Positions 34,133 to 42,882 of a DNA stretch of 64,000 bases are shown piece by piece. A model generated the notes under the pieces. The model was not told the origin of the DNA and did not search any database. It saw only the letters and a program-made list of their open reading frames with translations. This DNA is from Clostridia bacterium (GTDB lineage Bacteria > Bacillota > Clostridia > Christensenellales > Aristaeellaceae): the NCBI GenBank assembly GCA_017524615.1, contig JAFXVJ010000010.1:1-64000 (forward strand), in the 5' to 3' direction. Numbering within the stretch: position 1 is the first letter of the stretch; the number at the start of each line of letters is the position of its first letter. Position numbers and translations under genes: made by a program.

Positions 34133-35200
34133 CTATGGCTCCTCCGGCTTTTCCATGCGCAGCATGGCGGCCCGGTACTGGGACGGGGACACGCCGTAAT
34201 ACGCGCTGAACAAGCGGGAAAAATAATCCGGCGTCACATAGCCCACCCGCTGGCTGATGGTGCGCACGTTTTCATTCACATCCAGCAGCAGCTCCTTGGC
34301 GTGCTGCAGGCGCACCTCATTGATCCGGTTGATGATGCTGGTGCCCTTCTGCTGCTTGTACAGCGTGCCTGTGTACACCGCGGACAAATGCAGCCAATCC
34401 GACACGGCGGATACGGACAGATCGGGATCGGCGTAGTGATCCTCAATATAATCATCGATCATTTGCACATAGCCGGTGGCCCGCATGGATTGCTTGAAGC
34501 AGATCTGGGCGCATTCCTCACACTGCTTTTTCACAAAGCTGATCACGTCGGATACGTTTTTCAGCTCCGCGTAAACCGCCATGGCCGCCTGGCTCTGGGC
34601 GTCCAACTCCTGCTTTTTGTAAGTCACGGCATAGGTCTGGGCGAAAAGCTCCCTGAGAAAAGAGGCGCAGAACTGCTTCAGGTCCTCCGGGTGGATCCGG
34701 TGCAGGGCCAGATCCTCAAAGGAATCGGTGCAGGCGCGCAGGTCGCCGCTCATGAGCAGATCGTGCACCAGCTTGCGAATGCCGTCCGATCCGTCCCGCA
34801 GGGAGGCGTAGTTTTTTTTCATCTCCAGCCGGGCCTTCATTTCACGGATCTTATCGGTGATTTCAGAAAGCCTTTCCTTGGTGATGGGCTTGAGCAGATA
34901 ATCCTGCACGTCAATTTTCAGGGCCCGCTGCACGAATTCAAAATCGCTGTATTCGCTGAGGATGATGATATACACATCCACCATGGAGGCGCGCAGCTCC
35001 TCCGCCAGCTTCAGCCCGCTCACACCGGGCATTTTCACATCGGAAATGATCAGGTCCGGCGCGTTTTCCAGCGCCGATTTGAGGGCGGAGGTGCCGTCCT
35101 TGGCTTCCAATACCTGGGTGAAGCCCAATTCCTGCCAGGGCAGCATTTTCAGCAAACATTTCCGGACGAACACATCGTCGTCCGCAATCAGCGCTTTCAT
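34133..35200 (-). CDS. Response regulator, YesN type (REC plus AraC)
   Basis: A 355-residue DNA-binding response regulator. The receiver domain has DDD at residues 7-9, phosphoacceptor Asp in IISDVKMPG and KPI near 104. A poorly conserved linker follows, then an AraC-type double helix-turn-helix at about 250-350 (VSAVSDWLHLSAVYTGTLYK and ISQRVGYVTPDYFSRLF). It precedes the YesM-type kinase gene. It probably activates this operon and the neighbouring importer. GAAGGTGA serves as the ribosome site. Confidence 0.93.
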   Translation of the reverse strand: MKALIADDDVFVRKCLLKMLPWQELGFTQVLEAKDGTSALKSALENAPDLIISDVKMPGVSGLKLAEELRASMVDVYIIILSEYSDFEFVQRALKIDVQDYLLKPITKERLSEITDKIREMKARLEMKKNYASLRDGSDGIRKLVHDLLMSGDLRACTDSFEDLALHRIHPEDLKQFCASFLRELFAQTYAVTYKKQELDAQSQAAMAVYAELKNVSDVISFVKKQCEECAQICFKQSMRATGYVQMIDDYIEDHYADPDLSVSAVSDWLHLSAVYTGTLYKQQKGTSIINRINEVRLQHAKELLLDVNENVRTISQRVGYVTPDYFSRLFSAYYGVSPSQYRAAMLRMEKPEEP

Positions 35201-35228
35201 GGTTCACCTTCTTTGTTGCGCCCGTATA

Positions 35229-36803
35229 TCAATCAAACAGGGAAGCCCCCTGTGCGCCGTGGGAGAACGATCCGGTTGTTTCATCCGGATCAATTATAAT
35301 ACACTCCGGCGCTTTTTGCAACCGATCGGGGCCGGGCAGCGCGAACACGGCAAATCCGCGGCGGCCGGACAGATACAGCGTGCCGTTTTCGCAGGTCCAC
35401 TCCACGTCGCCGTCCCGGTCGCACAGCACGGGCGCGCAGCCCGCGGGACAGGGATACTCCCGGCGCGATACCGGCCCGCCCATGAAATCCACATACAGGT
35501 ACCGGCCGCCATCCTCCCCGGGGACGGTGTAGAGCGAAACGGCGGGGTCGGCGGGGTAATAGACCCGGTACACAGCGCCCTGACGGCCGGAGAACGCGGG
35601 ACCGCCGCCCGCTGCCGCCGGCTGGCCCGTACCGCAGAAGGTGAGGTAAGATTTCCGGGAGGACACCAGGGTCAGCGCTTCCTTCAAATCCTGCCGGCGG
35701 ATGTCGGGCCGGCCGTCCGCCAGGGGCAGGATACCCGCCGCAAAAGCAACGCACTGTCCCCGCCGGTCCCGGATCTGCTCGATCTGCCGGTCGGGGGGCA
35801 GATCGGGACGGGTCCAATGGGTCCGGATGACGGGAAGGGCTTCGGGGAAGGGACGGGCCACATCCACCGGGCGGGAAAAATCCCACCGGCGATTCCCCTG
35901 GCGCAGGGGACGGACGCCGGGAATGTATCGGCGCACGCTGCCGCCCGGCGGGCAGCATTTTTCCTGATACATCAGGGCCAGAAACCCCTCCCAGCGCACC
36001 GGCTGCAGAGCTTCGTGATGGAAAGAAATCACCACGGCGCCGTCGGGGTGGAGGGTAAAGACGTGGCAAACCCGCAGCATGGGCGCGCCACAGGCGGCCA
36101 GGTCGGGATTGCCCGCAAAGCCGCCGGCCGGCCGGGCCCGGCGCAATCCCGGCGCCACGGTGGCGGGGTTGATGATATCATAGCATTCCTCGATCCGCGC
36201 CATGTCGCAATGGTCCACATCCCCGGTGACGGGCAGCCACGCGCCGCCGGCCCGCGCCAGGATGCGGCGGGAAACGGAGCGGATGGACGGGGCCATGGGC
36301 AAACGTCCGCGCTGCCCCTTTGGCACTGTCCGGCGGCCGTCTGCCCGCGTCAGGGCGCCGGTGATGGCAGGCAAAAATGCGTAATCCGTTTCGGACGGGC
36401 CGACATTGCCGGACACGAACAGCGCCCGTGCGCCGCCGTCCAGCACCCGCAGGCAGGTCCAGACCGCGTCTGCGCCGTCCCGCCAGTCGGTGCCGATATC
36501 GGCATAGCGCCAATCGCCCGGGGCGCCTTCTGCCATCACGGCGCACTCCCAGGCGTGATGGCCCCCGATGTCCGCGCCGTTCACCAGCATGGGCGGGGCC
36601 TCGTCCGTGGACAGGGCCAGCACCTGATCGGCGTGCCAGATATCCCGGCAGGAGCGGCGAACCAGGCCGGCCCAGGCAAAATCCACCGGATTCTGATCCC
36701 CGACGCCGATATCCCCCAGACCGGAAAAAGCCTGGGTCAGATCGTGGGTGGGAGAAAAGGGGGTGCGGAACACGGCCATGGATTTGTTCAGTGAGATCTT
36801 CAT
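35229..36803 (-). CDS. Uncharacterised protein in the amino-sugar operon
   Basis: A 524-residue protein not recognised as any family. It has no signal peptide, no membrane segment and no obvious cofactor motif. It is rich in Gly, Arg, Asp and Trp, with aromatic/acidic segments such as ADIGTDWRDGADAVW and DVDHCDMARIEECYD, and the C-terminal third looks beta-rich. Its ATG overlaps the NagA-like stop (ATGA), so it is translated with NagA, and it is followed by the YesN/YesM pair. A carbohydrate-active or carbohydrate-binding role is guessed from context only. Coding is supported by the conserved overlap and long open frame. Confidence 0.75.
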   Translation of the reverse strand: MKISLNKSMAVFRTPFSPTHDLTQAFSGLGDIGVGDQNPVDFAWAGLVRRSCRDIWHADQVLALSTDEAPPMLVNGADIGGHHAWECAVMAEGAPGDWRYADIGTDWRDGADAVWTCLRVLDGGARALFVSGNVGPSETDYAFLPAITGALTRADGRRTVPKGQRGRLPMAPSIRSVSRRILARAGGAWLPVTGDVDHCDMARIEECYDIINPATVAPGLRRARPAGGFAGNPDLAACGAPMLRVCHVFTLHPDGAVVISFHHEALQPVRWEGFLALMYQEKCCPPGGSVRRYIPGVRPLRQGNRRWDFSRPVDVARPFPEALPVIRTHWTRPDLPPDRQIEQIRDRRGQCVAFAAGILPLADGRPDIRRQDLKEALTLVSSRKSYLTFCGTGQPAAAGGGPAFSGRQGAVYRVYYPADPAVSLYTVPGEDGGRYLYVDFMGGPVSRREYPCPAGCAPVLCDRDGDVEWTCENGTLYLSGRRGFAVFALPGPDRLQKAPECIIIDPDETTGSFSHGAQGASLFD

Positions 36804-38002
36804 TGCGGGTCTGTCCTTTGCTTGCCGGGATCGCGGGCATCCCGGATGGCCCGCCCCATGGCGAAAACCATGCGGATGTTCAGGCCCTCATCCATCAGCA
36901 CAAGATCGGCGTCCATGCCGGGAGCAATGCGGCCTTTTCGCGCCGCGCCCACCCGACGGGCGGGGTTTTCGCTGGCCATGCGCACGGCCTGGACGAGGGG
37001 AATACCGGCGGAAACCATGGTGCGCAGGCACCGGTGCATGGTGGCCACGCTGCCGGCGAAGGATTCCCGGCTGAGCAGCTTCATCACCCCGTCCTCATAC
37101 ACCGTTTCCATGCCGTTGAGCTGACGGTACACGGTGCCCTCCTTCAGTTCGCCCGCGGCGAATTCCAGCCCGTCGGTGATCAATTCGATTTTGTCCGCGC
37201 CCTTGCAGCGGTAGATCAGCTGCAGCAGGGAAAGGGGCAGATGCTTGCCGTCGGCAATGACCTGAACCGTCAATTCGTCCAGGTTCAGCCCCGCCTCAAT
37301 CACCCCGGGGACCCGGTAGCTGTGTATCCTAATCAGGCCGGAGCAGCTGGAGTAGAGGTGCGTCACATCGCTGTAGCCGTGGGGAAGCGCGGCCAGCACC
37401 TGATCGTAGGTGGCGTTGGAATGGGCGATGCTGGCCACGATGCCCCGGCGGGTGAGCTGATCGCCCAATTCCAGGGCGCCCGGCAGTTCCGGCGCCACGC
37501 CCATCATGCGGATGCCCCGGGGCCAGGCGTCCAGCAAAGGAGATAAATCCGTTTCCGCGGGGATTATCAGATCGTCGGGGGATTGGGCACCGCTTTGGGC
37601 GGGGCTCAGGCAAGGCCCTTCCAGGTGAGCGCCCAGGATGGTGGCGTCGCAGGGCATGCGCGCCGCCCGGCGGATCCCCTCCACGGCCCGGAGCAGGGTG
37701 GGGATGGGGGCGGCCAGGGTGGTGGGCAGGATGGAGGTGGTGCCGTGCTGAGCGTGGGCGTTGGCCAGAATGACCGTATCCTCCGCTTTTCCCGACATGG
37801 CGGAACGGCCGCCGCCGCCGTGCACGTGAATATCCACAAAGCCGGGGGACAGATACAGCCCGTCGGCGTCGATCACCCGGTCTCCCTCGGCGGGATCGGC
37901 GTGGTCGGTCACATCCAGGATGCGCTGATCCGCTATGATCACCTGGGTCTGGCGGATGCCTTCGGGCAGGATTGCCCGGGCGCCCCGCAGGATGGTTTTC
38001 AT
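36800..38002 (-). CDS. nagA: N-acetylglucosamine-6-phosphate deacetylase-like amidohydrolase
   Basis: A 400-residue TIM-barrel amidohydrolase. It shows HVH (59-61), HLEGP (126-130, metal-binding Glu128), AHSNAT (His194), THLYSS (His215) and the catalytic Asp277 in LITDGLE. Two departures from classical NagA stand out: the GAH substrate-binding His is Gln (SGAQ, 137-140) and HLFNAM is HLYSSC. It may therefore act on a related N-acetyl amino sugar, possibly unphosphorylated. It overlaps both neighbours by four bases (ATGA), so it is tightly coupled to the M20 and unknown genes. Ribosome site GGAGG before 38002. Confidence 0.85.
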   Translation of the reverse strand: MKTILRGARAILPEGIRQTQVIIADQRILDVTDHADPAEGDRVIDADGLYLSPGFVDIHVHGGGGRSAMSGKAEDTVILANAHAQHGTTSILPTTLAAPIPTLLRAVEGIRRAARMPCDATILGAHLEGPCLSPAQSGAQSPDDLIIPAETDLSPLLDAWPRGIRMMGVAPELPGALELGDQLTRRGIVASIAHSNATYDQVLAALPHGYSDVTHLYSSCSGLIRIHSYRVPGVIEAGLNLDELTVQVIADGKHLPLSLLQLIYRCKGADKIELITDGLEFAAGELKEGTVYRQLNGMETVYEDGVMKLLSRESFAGSVATMHRCLRTMVSAGIPLVQAVRMASENPARRVGAARKGRIAPGMDADLVLMDEGLNIRMVFAMGRAIRDARDPGKQRTDPQ

Positions 38003-39201
38003 GGCGCTGCCTCCTTTTTCCCTTCGGATCGCCATTCGGCGCCCGCCCGGAAGGCGAAGGACGCCATCCAGGCCGCGCTTACGGGCAGCACTTTTTCGTC
38101 CACCCGGAATTTTCCGCTGTGGTGGGGATAGTGGGTGCCTTTGCTTTCGTCGGCAATGCCCACCTGGGCGTAGCAGGTGGGGGCGATGCGGCCGTAATTG
38201 GCAAAATCGTCACCAATCATCATGGCCCGCTGGGGTTGCACCAGGGTTTCGTCGGTCAGCTCCAGGGCGCACTGGCGGGCCAGGGCGGCGGCGCGGGCGT
38301 CATTGCGCACCACATCGCTGACCCGGCGGTTTTGGATTTCCGCCCGGCAGCGGTAGGCGGCGGCAACGCTGTGCGTGATGGCTTCCATCTCTTGCTCGAT
38401 CAGACTGCGGGTTTCCTCGTCCAGCGCCCGCAGGGTGCCCCGAAGCACCGCCTGATCGGCGATGATGTTGCCCACGGTGCCGGCGTGGAAACTGCCCACC
38501 GTCAAAACGGCGGGTGCAAGAGGCGACACCCGCCGAGCCACCACCGTTTGCAGGGACTGAACGAGCGCCGCCCCGGCGGGAATCACGTCGGCGCATTTTT
38601 CCGGGGTGGCTCCGTGGCCGCCAGCGCCCTTCAGCGTTATGGTGAACATATCCACCGCGGCGCTGACCGTCACCGGGCCGATGTGCAGGGTGCCGCTGGC
38701 ATAGGGGCTCCACAGGTGGATGGCGAAAAACACGTCCACGTCGTCCGCAAGGCCCGTTTCGATCACGTCGTCGGCCCCGGCCTCGCCCTCCTCGGCGGGC
38801 TGAAAAATCACCTTGACAGTGCCGTGAAGATCGGGCAGCCGATCCCGGAGCATCCGGGCGGCGGTGAGGCCGATGGCCATGTGGGCATCATGGCCGCAGG
38901 CGTGCATCCTGCCGGGATGCAGGGAGGAAAAGGGCAGGCCAGTTTCCTCCTGGACGGGCAGGGCGTCGGTGTCGCAGCGCAGGCCCACCACAGCCCCGGG
39001 CCTGGCGCCGCGCAAAATGGCGACGGTGACATTGTCCCGGGGCGCTTCATAGGGGATGCCGTACTCCGTCAGGGTGGACCTGAGGAAGCGATGGGTGCCC
39101 TGCTCCTCATGGGCCACCTCCGGATACCGATGCAAATGCCGGTACAGGCGCAGCGTTTCGTTTTCCAGGGATCTGGCGGTGGCGAGCCATTGATTCTCCA
39201 T
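37999..39201 (-). CDS. M20-family amidohydrolase (IAA-amino acid hydrolase/hippuricase type)
   Basis: A 400-residue zinc-dependent amidohydrolase of the M20D group. It shows HACGHDAHMA (metal-binding Cys and His, near residue 101), QPAEEGEAGA (catalytic Glu) and the lid-domain GGHGATPE. These enzymes remove acyl groups from N-acyl amino acids or related amides. The ATG at 39201 has AAGGAAGGA upstream and is preferred over the GTG at 39222. In this operon an N-acyl amino sugar is a possible substrate. The stop overlaps the NagA-like start. Confidence 0.9.
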   Translation of the reverse strand: MENQWLATARSLENETLRLYRHLHRYPEVAHEEQGTHRFLRSTLTEYGIPYEAPRDNVTVAILRGARPGAVVGLRCDTDALPVQEETGLPFSSLHPGRMHACGHDAHMAIGLTAARMLRDRLPDLHGTVKVIFQPAEEGEAGADDVIETGLADDVDVFFAIHLWSPYASGTLHIGPVTVSAAVDMFTITLKGAGGHGATPEKCADVIPAGAALVQSLQTVVARRVSPLAPAVLTVGSFHAGTVGNIIADQAVLRGTLRALDEETRSLIEQEMEAITHSVAAAYRCRAEIQNRRVSDVVRNDARAAALARQCALELTDETLVQPQRAMMIGDDFANYGRIAPTCYAQVGIADESKGTHYPHHSGKFRVDEKVLPVSAAWMASFAFRAGAEWRSEGKKEAAP

Positions 39202-39218
39202 GCTGATCCTTCCTTCAT

Positions 39219-40265
39219 TCACGGATTCCGCCGCAAGAAGCCGGCCACAAAATCATCGTCGTTCAAATCGGGATACAGGGCGTACACCCGGTCGATCTCC
39301 TCCTTCTGGCCGGGGGACAGCCCTTCCTTTTCGTCCAGGCACCACACGCCTTTCATCAGCCCCTGCCGGCGCAGCACCTCATGCATGCCGGCGATGCAGC
39401 CGCGGAAACTGTTCCGGGCGTCAAAGAACGCGCCGTTGGCGTCCGTCACCCGGGCGGCCAGGGACAGCCATTCGGGGCTGAGGGGGGCGTCCGGCGGCAG
39501 GGCCTTGAGCTGACGGAACAATTCCACCGCCCGATGGGTCCAGGCGGCCCAATGGCCCAGCAGCCCGCCCACGGTGGGCACGGACACATCCTTCCCCTCC
39601 GCCCGGAAGCGGTAGGTGGTCATGAGATCGAAGAAAATGTTGTCGTCATTGCCGGTGTACAGGGCGATATCCCGGCCGGAAAAGGCGATGGCCCGGGCCA
39701 CATCCACCGTGCAGTAGCGGTTAAAAGCGGCGCACTTGACGGCCTCCACCCCGTCGACAGCGCACACCTGACGCCAGTAATCATAGGTGAAGATCCGTCC
39801 GCCCACGGCGGGCTGCAGATAGAATCCGATCACGCCGCACACCTTCGCCACCTGGCGGTGACGCTCGATCAGGTACGCTTCGTCCCGGTCTCCCAGTCCG
39901 CCGGGGCTGAGCAGCGCGGCATCGTAGCCCCAGGCCACGGCCTGCTCCGCCTCCCGCACGGCTTGGCCGATCTCTCCGCAGGCGCCGGCAATGGCCAGCA
40001 CCTCCCGGCCCGTGCGGGCGCGGTACGCGGCGATTTCCTCCTGCGCGGCGCGCAGCACCGGCTCAAACAGCCCGATTTTGGGATCCCGAATGGCGAACTG
40101 GGTGCTGTGCACCCCCGCGGCGATGCCGTCCACGCCGCTTTCCAGATAATAACGCACCAGCCTGCGCTGGCCTTTTTCGTCAAATTGCCGGTTTTCATCC
40201 AGCACCAAGGGCATGGCGGGGATGAACGCCCCCCGGTGAAGCAGATTCCGCGCCGATTCCCGCAT
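39219..40265 (-). CDS. Dihydrodipicolinate synthase-family lyase/aldolase
   Basis: A 348-residue DapA/NanA-type TIM barrel. The Schiff-base Lys is in EAVKCAAFNR (about residue 178) and the catalytic Tyr in IGFYLQPA (about 150). It is longer than DapA (about 290), mainly by a C-terminal extension. The family includes sialic-acid lyase and 2-keto-3-deoxy sugar-acid aldolases, so cleavage of a keto-deoxy sugar acid is likely here; lysine biosynthesis is not supported by context. The start overlaps the epimerase stop by one base (TGATG). Confidence 0.87.
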   Translation of the reverse strand: MRESARNLLHRGAFIPAMPLVLDENRQFDEKGQRRLVRYYLESGVDGIAAGVHSTQFAIRDPKIGLFEPVLRAAQEEIAAYRARTGREVLAIAGACGEIGQAVREAEQAVAWGYDAALLSPGGLGDRDEAYLIERHRQVAKVCGVIGFYLQPAVGGRIFTYDYWRQVCAVDGVEAVKCAAFNRYCTVDVARAIAFSGRDIALYTGNDDNIFFDLMTTYRFRAEGKDVSVPTVGGLLGHWAAWTHRAVELFRQLKALPPDAPLSPEWLSLAARVTDANGAFFDARNSFRGCIAGMHEVLRRQGLMKGVWCLDEKEGLSPGQKEEIDRVYALYPDLNDDDFVAGFLRRNP

Positions 40266-41284
40266 CAGAATTTTCCCTCCGTTTCCTCAAAATGGGTGGG
40301 CTTGCCCAGCAGCCGGCCGCCGGACAGGAGCCAGTCCGCCTGCATCCGGATCATGTCGTCCAGGGATTTGTCCGGCGGGCCGAACCATGCCATGCACTTG
40401 CCTGGGTTCATCAGCATGGCCAGGCTGCCCTCTTCCCCGGCGAAGGAAACGCTTTTGCCCAGCGCGGCGGCCAGCTTTTCCGCCACCTGCCGGGTGTGGC
40501 CCACCTCCGGGCCTGTCACGTTCAGCCGTTCCACCCGCGGGCTTGTGCGCAGCAGGCTGCGGAGAGCGGCCTCATTGGCGTACCGCTGCCACACGCAGTT
40601 GAACTGAGGCACATCCAGGCGGATGGGCGTGCCCGCCAGAATCTGCTGGGCCAGGTCCAGCAGCACGCCGTAGCGCAGATCGATGGCGTAGTTGAGCCGG
40701 AACAAAAGCACGCTGGCCCCATCATGGGCGGCGGCGTATTCAAACACCCGCTCCCGCCCCCAGGTGCTCATGGCATATTCGCCCACGGGGTTGGGGCTGT
40801 CTTTCTCGGTGCAGCCGCCCAGGGCGGGATCCGTGAAGGGGTACACGTTGCCGGTGGAAAAGACCACATAGCGCCTTTCGCCCAGGATCCGGGTGATCAG
40901 GCCGGGCAGCACCACGTTGGTATGCCAGGTTTCCCCGGCATTGCCGCTGGTGCCGAATTTTTTGCCCAGCATGTATACGATGTTGGGGGCGTCCGGCAGG
41001 GCGGCCACCTGCTTTTCGTCGTTGAGATCGGCGGAAATCATGTCCACCTGCTCTTTTTGCAGGAAGGCCGCCGCGTGGGGGTCGGAAAAGCGGGACACGG
41101 CATATACCCGGCGCTTTTTTCCCGCCAGGGCGCTGGCCTTGCTGGCCATGGCCGACAGCGTGGGGCCCATTTTGCCTCCGGCGCCCAGGATCAGAATATC
41201 GCCGTCCAGCCGGGCCATATCGGCGATGAGCGCTTCCGACGGCGCGGCGTGCAGGGCGTTGAGAGCATCTTCGTTCCAGACCAT
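40265..41284 (-). CDS. NAD-dependent epimerase/dehydratase family protein
   Basis: A 339-residue extended-SDR protein. It has ILGAGGKMG (NAD site, about residue 32), an N-terminal helix preceding the Rossmann core, and a segment STWGRERVFEYAA where YxxxK is not preserved (YAMSTWGRER). Loss of the catalytic Lys position suggests a changed activity or a binding role. The start at 41284 is chosen because AAGGGGG then lies nine bases upstream; the ATG at 41293 abuts that site. Confidence 0.8.
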   Translation of the reverse strand: MVWNEDALNALHAAPSEALIADMARLDGDILILGAGGKMGPTLSAMASKASALAGKKRRVYAVSRFSDPHAAAFLQKEQVDMISADLNDEKQVAALPDAPNIVYMLGKKFGTSGNAGETWHTNVVLPGLITRILGERRYVVFSTGNVYPFTDPALGGCTEKDSPNPVGEYAMSTWGRERVFEYAAAHDGASVLLFRLNYAIDLRYGVLLDLAQQILAGTPIRLDVPQFNCVWQRYANEAALRSLLRTSPRVERLNVTGPEVGHTRQVAEKLAAALGKSVSFAGEEGSLAMLMNPGKCMAWFGPPDKSLDDMIRMQADWLLSGGRLLGKPTHFEETEGKF

Positions 41285-41308
41285 GGCATGCATCCCCCTT
41301 TGATCAGA

Positions 41309-42553
41309 TTATTGGGTCAGGCGATAAGGCCCCACCGCCTGGGGCCGGCCCGTGAGCCATTTTCCCTCGGTGAAATCGGGAATGGCCACCGGCAGGCTGC
41401 CGCAGGCGATGGATTGCTCGCTCAGCGGCGTGATGGCCATGAGCGCGGCGGTGTAATACACGTCGATGGGCATGGGCGTGCCCTGCTGGATGGCTTCGAT
41501 GAAGCCCCGCAGCACCAGGTAATCCATGCCGCCGTGACCGCCCCGCAGCCCGAATTCCCGGTACTGCTTCCACAGGCCGCTTTCATAGCGATCCATATAC
41601 GGGGCGTCACTTTCCCAGCTGTGGCTGAAGTCTTGCGCTTGGTGGGCGGTCACCCCGTCCACATAGATGGAACGGTTGTCCTCCATCCAGATGGCCTTGG
41701 TGCCCTGGATCCGTCCGCCCCGGGAATAGGGCCGGGGCAGCGTGCAGTCGTGAGTGAGCAGAATGGTTTCTCCCCGGGCGCAGCGGATCATGGTGGTCAC
41801 CACGTCGCCCTCGGTGAAGCGGTGGGCCTGCAGGTCAGGGCGATCCCCCCGGTGTTCCTTCAGCCATTGGGAAAGCCCGACGGCCTTGGACGCCATGGAC
41901 ACCAGCGACAGCATGCGGTTTTTCCCGTTCAGATCCAGATACAGGCCGATGGGGCCCAATTCGTGGGTGGGGTACAGCTCCCCGTTCCGGGCGGCGAAAT
42001 GGTGCTGGCGGTAATGGCGGTTTTTGTCGCCGAAGCCGATTTCATCCCGCAGGTCGTGCTCATAGCCGCCCTGGCAATGGACGATTTCGCCGAACAGACC
42101 GTCCCGTACCATATTGAGCAGCGCCATTTCTTCCCGGTTGTAGCAGCAGTTTTCCAGCAGCATGCAGCCCATGCCTGTGCGCTGGGCGGTGCGCACCAGA
42201 TCCCAGCATTCCTGCACGGAGCAGGCGCCGCCGACCTCCAGCCCCGCGTGCTTGCCCATTTCCATGGCCCGGATGGCCAGGCGGATATGGGATTCCCAAT
42301 CGGTCATGATCACCACCGCGTCGATATCCTCCCGGGAAAGCAATTCGTCCTCGCCGCCCGCCGGCGCGGTGGGATATGACACGCGGTCCGAAAGCGCGCG
42401 GACCATTCGCTCCACCCGGTCGGGGCAGGGATCATATACCGCCTGGATGCGCACATCCGGCATGGAAGAAAGCAGCTTCGTCTGCTCAAATCCCCGGTTG
42501 CCCAGGCCCAGGATGCCCAAACGAACGGTTTTTCCCGCATCCCCCATTTTCAT
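41309..42553 (-). CDS. GH109-like NAD-dependent glycosidase (Gfo/Idh fold)
   Basis: A 414-residue Gfo/Idh-fold protein. GLGNRG is the NAD motif near residue 15. The segments YEHDLRDE, HYRQHHF and NGELYPTHELGPIGLYLDL closely resemble the active-site region of GH109 alpha-N-acetylgalactosaminidases (NGNLYPTHGLGP type). GH109 enzymes use tightly bound NAD to oxidise C3 and cleave by elimination. No signal peptide, so it acts on imported substrate. The start at 42553 (MKMGDAG) has GGAAGGA upstream. It heads a series with NagA-like and M20 genes, consistent with N-acetyl hexosamine release. Confidence 0.83.
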   Translation of the reverse strand: MKMGDAGKTVRLGILGLGNRGFEQTKLLSSMPDVRIQAVYDPCPDRVERMVRALSDRVSYPTAPAGGEDELLSREDIDAVVIMTDWESHIRLAIRAMEMGKHAGLEVGGACSVQECWDLVRTAQRTGMGCMLLENCCYNREEMALLNMVRDGLFGEIVHCQGGYEHDLRDEIGFGDKNRHYRQHHFAARNGELYPTHELGPIGLYLDLNGKNRMLSLVSMASKAVGLSQWLKEHRGDRPDLQAHRFTEGDVVTTMIRCARGETILLTHDCTLPRPYSRGGRIQGTKAIWMEDNRSIYVDGVTAHQAQDFSHSWESDAPYMDRYESGLWKQYREFGLRGGHGGMDYLVLRGFIEAIQQGTPMPIDVYYTAALMAITPLSEQSIACGSLPVAIPDFTEGKWLTGRPQAVGPYRLTQ

Positions 42554-42677
42554 TGGCTGTATCCATCCTTCCCTCGTGCGCTTCCGCGTGATACGGACGG
42601 GGAGCGACGACGCGTGATATTGTCCTGAAATCAAATGTCCTGTGCGATGGACGGCGTCTCTTTTTCGATCGATTCGA

Positions 42678-42707
42678 TATAAACTATGATAACGCATTTT
42701 TTTTCAA
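42678..42707 (-). promoter_or_regulatory. Possible promoter of the GH109-like operon
   Basis: On the minus strand TTGAAA (42702-42707) and TTTATA (42678-42683) are 18 bases apart, within an AT-rich divergent region. The 329-base gap (42554-42882) holds only this and the GH3 promoter. Confidence 0.4.
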
Positions 42708-42776
42708 TAGAAAATAGGAATACATCCGAACTTTTTTAGGAATCCACACATTTTTTCAGGATTTTTCAATTCCTGC

Positions 42777-42806
42777 TTTACTTTCCCCGTCGGGAATGTG
42801 TATGAT
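42777..42806 (+). promoter_or_regulatory. Promoter of the GH3 gene
   Basis: TTTACT (42777-42782) and TATGAT (42801-42806) are 18 bases apart, about 75 bases before the start at 42883. Confidence 0.5.
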
Positions 42807-42882
42807 ACAATCAATGAAGCAAATAAAACCGCACAGCAGCATCCGTTTTGATGAAATCATGACTGCAGAAAGGACGATGCAT

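Noticed and set aside
39219-40265. Lysine-pathway dihydrodipicolinate synthase (dapA)
   Set aside because: The protein is longer than DapA and lies in an amino-sugar operon without other lysine genes; a sugar-acid aldolase role is more likely.
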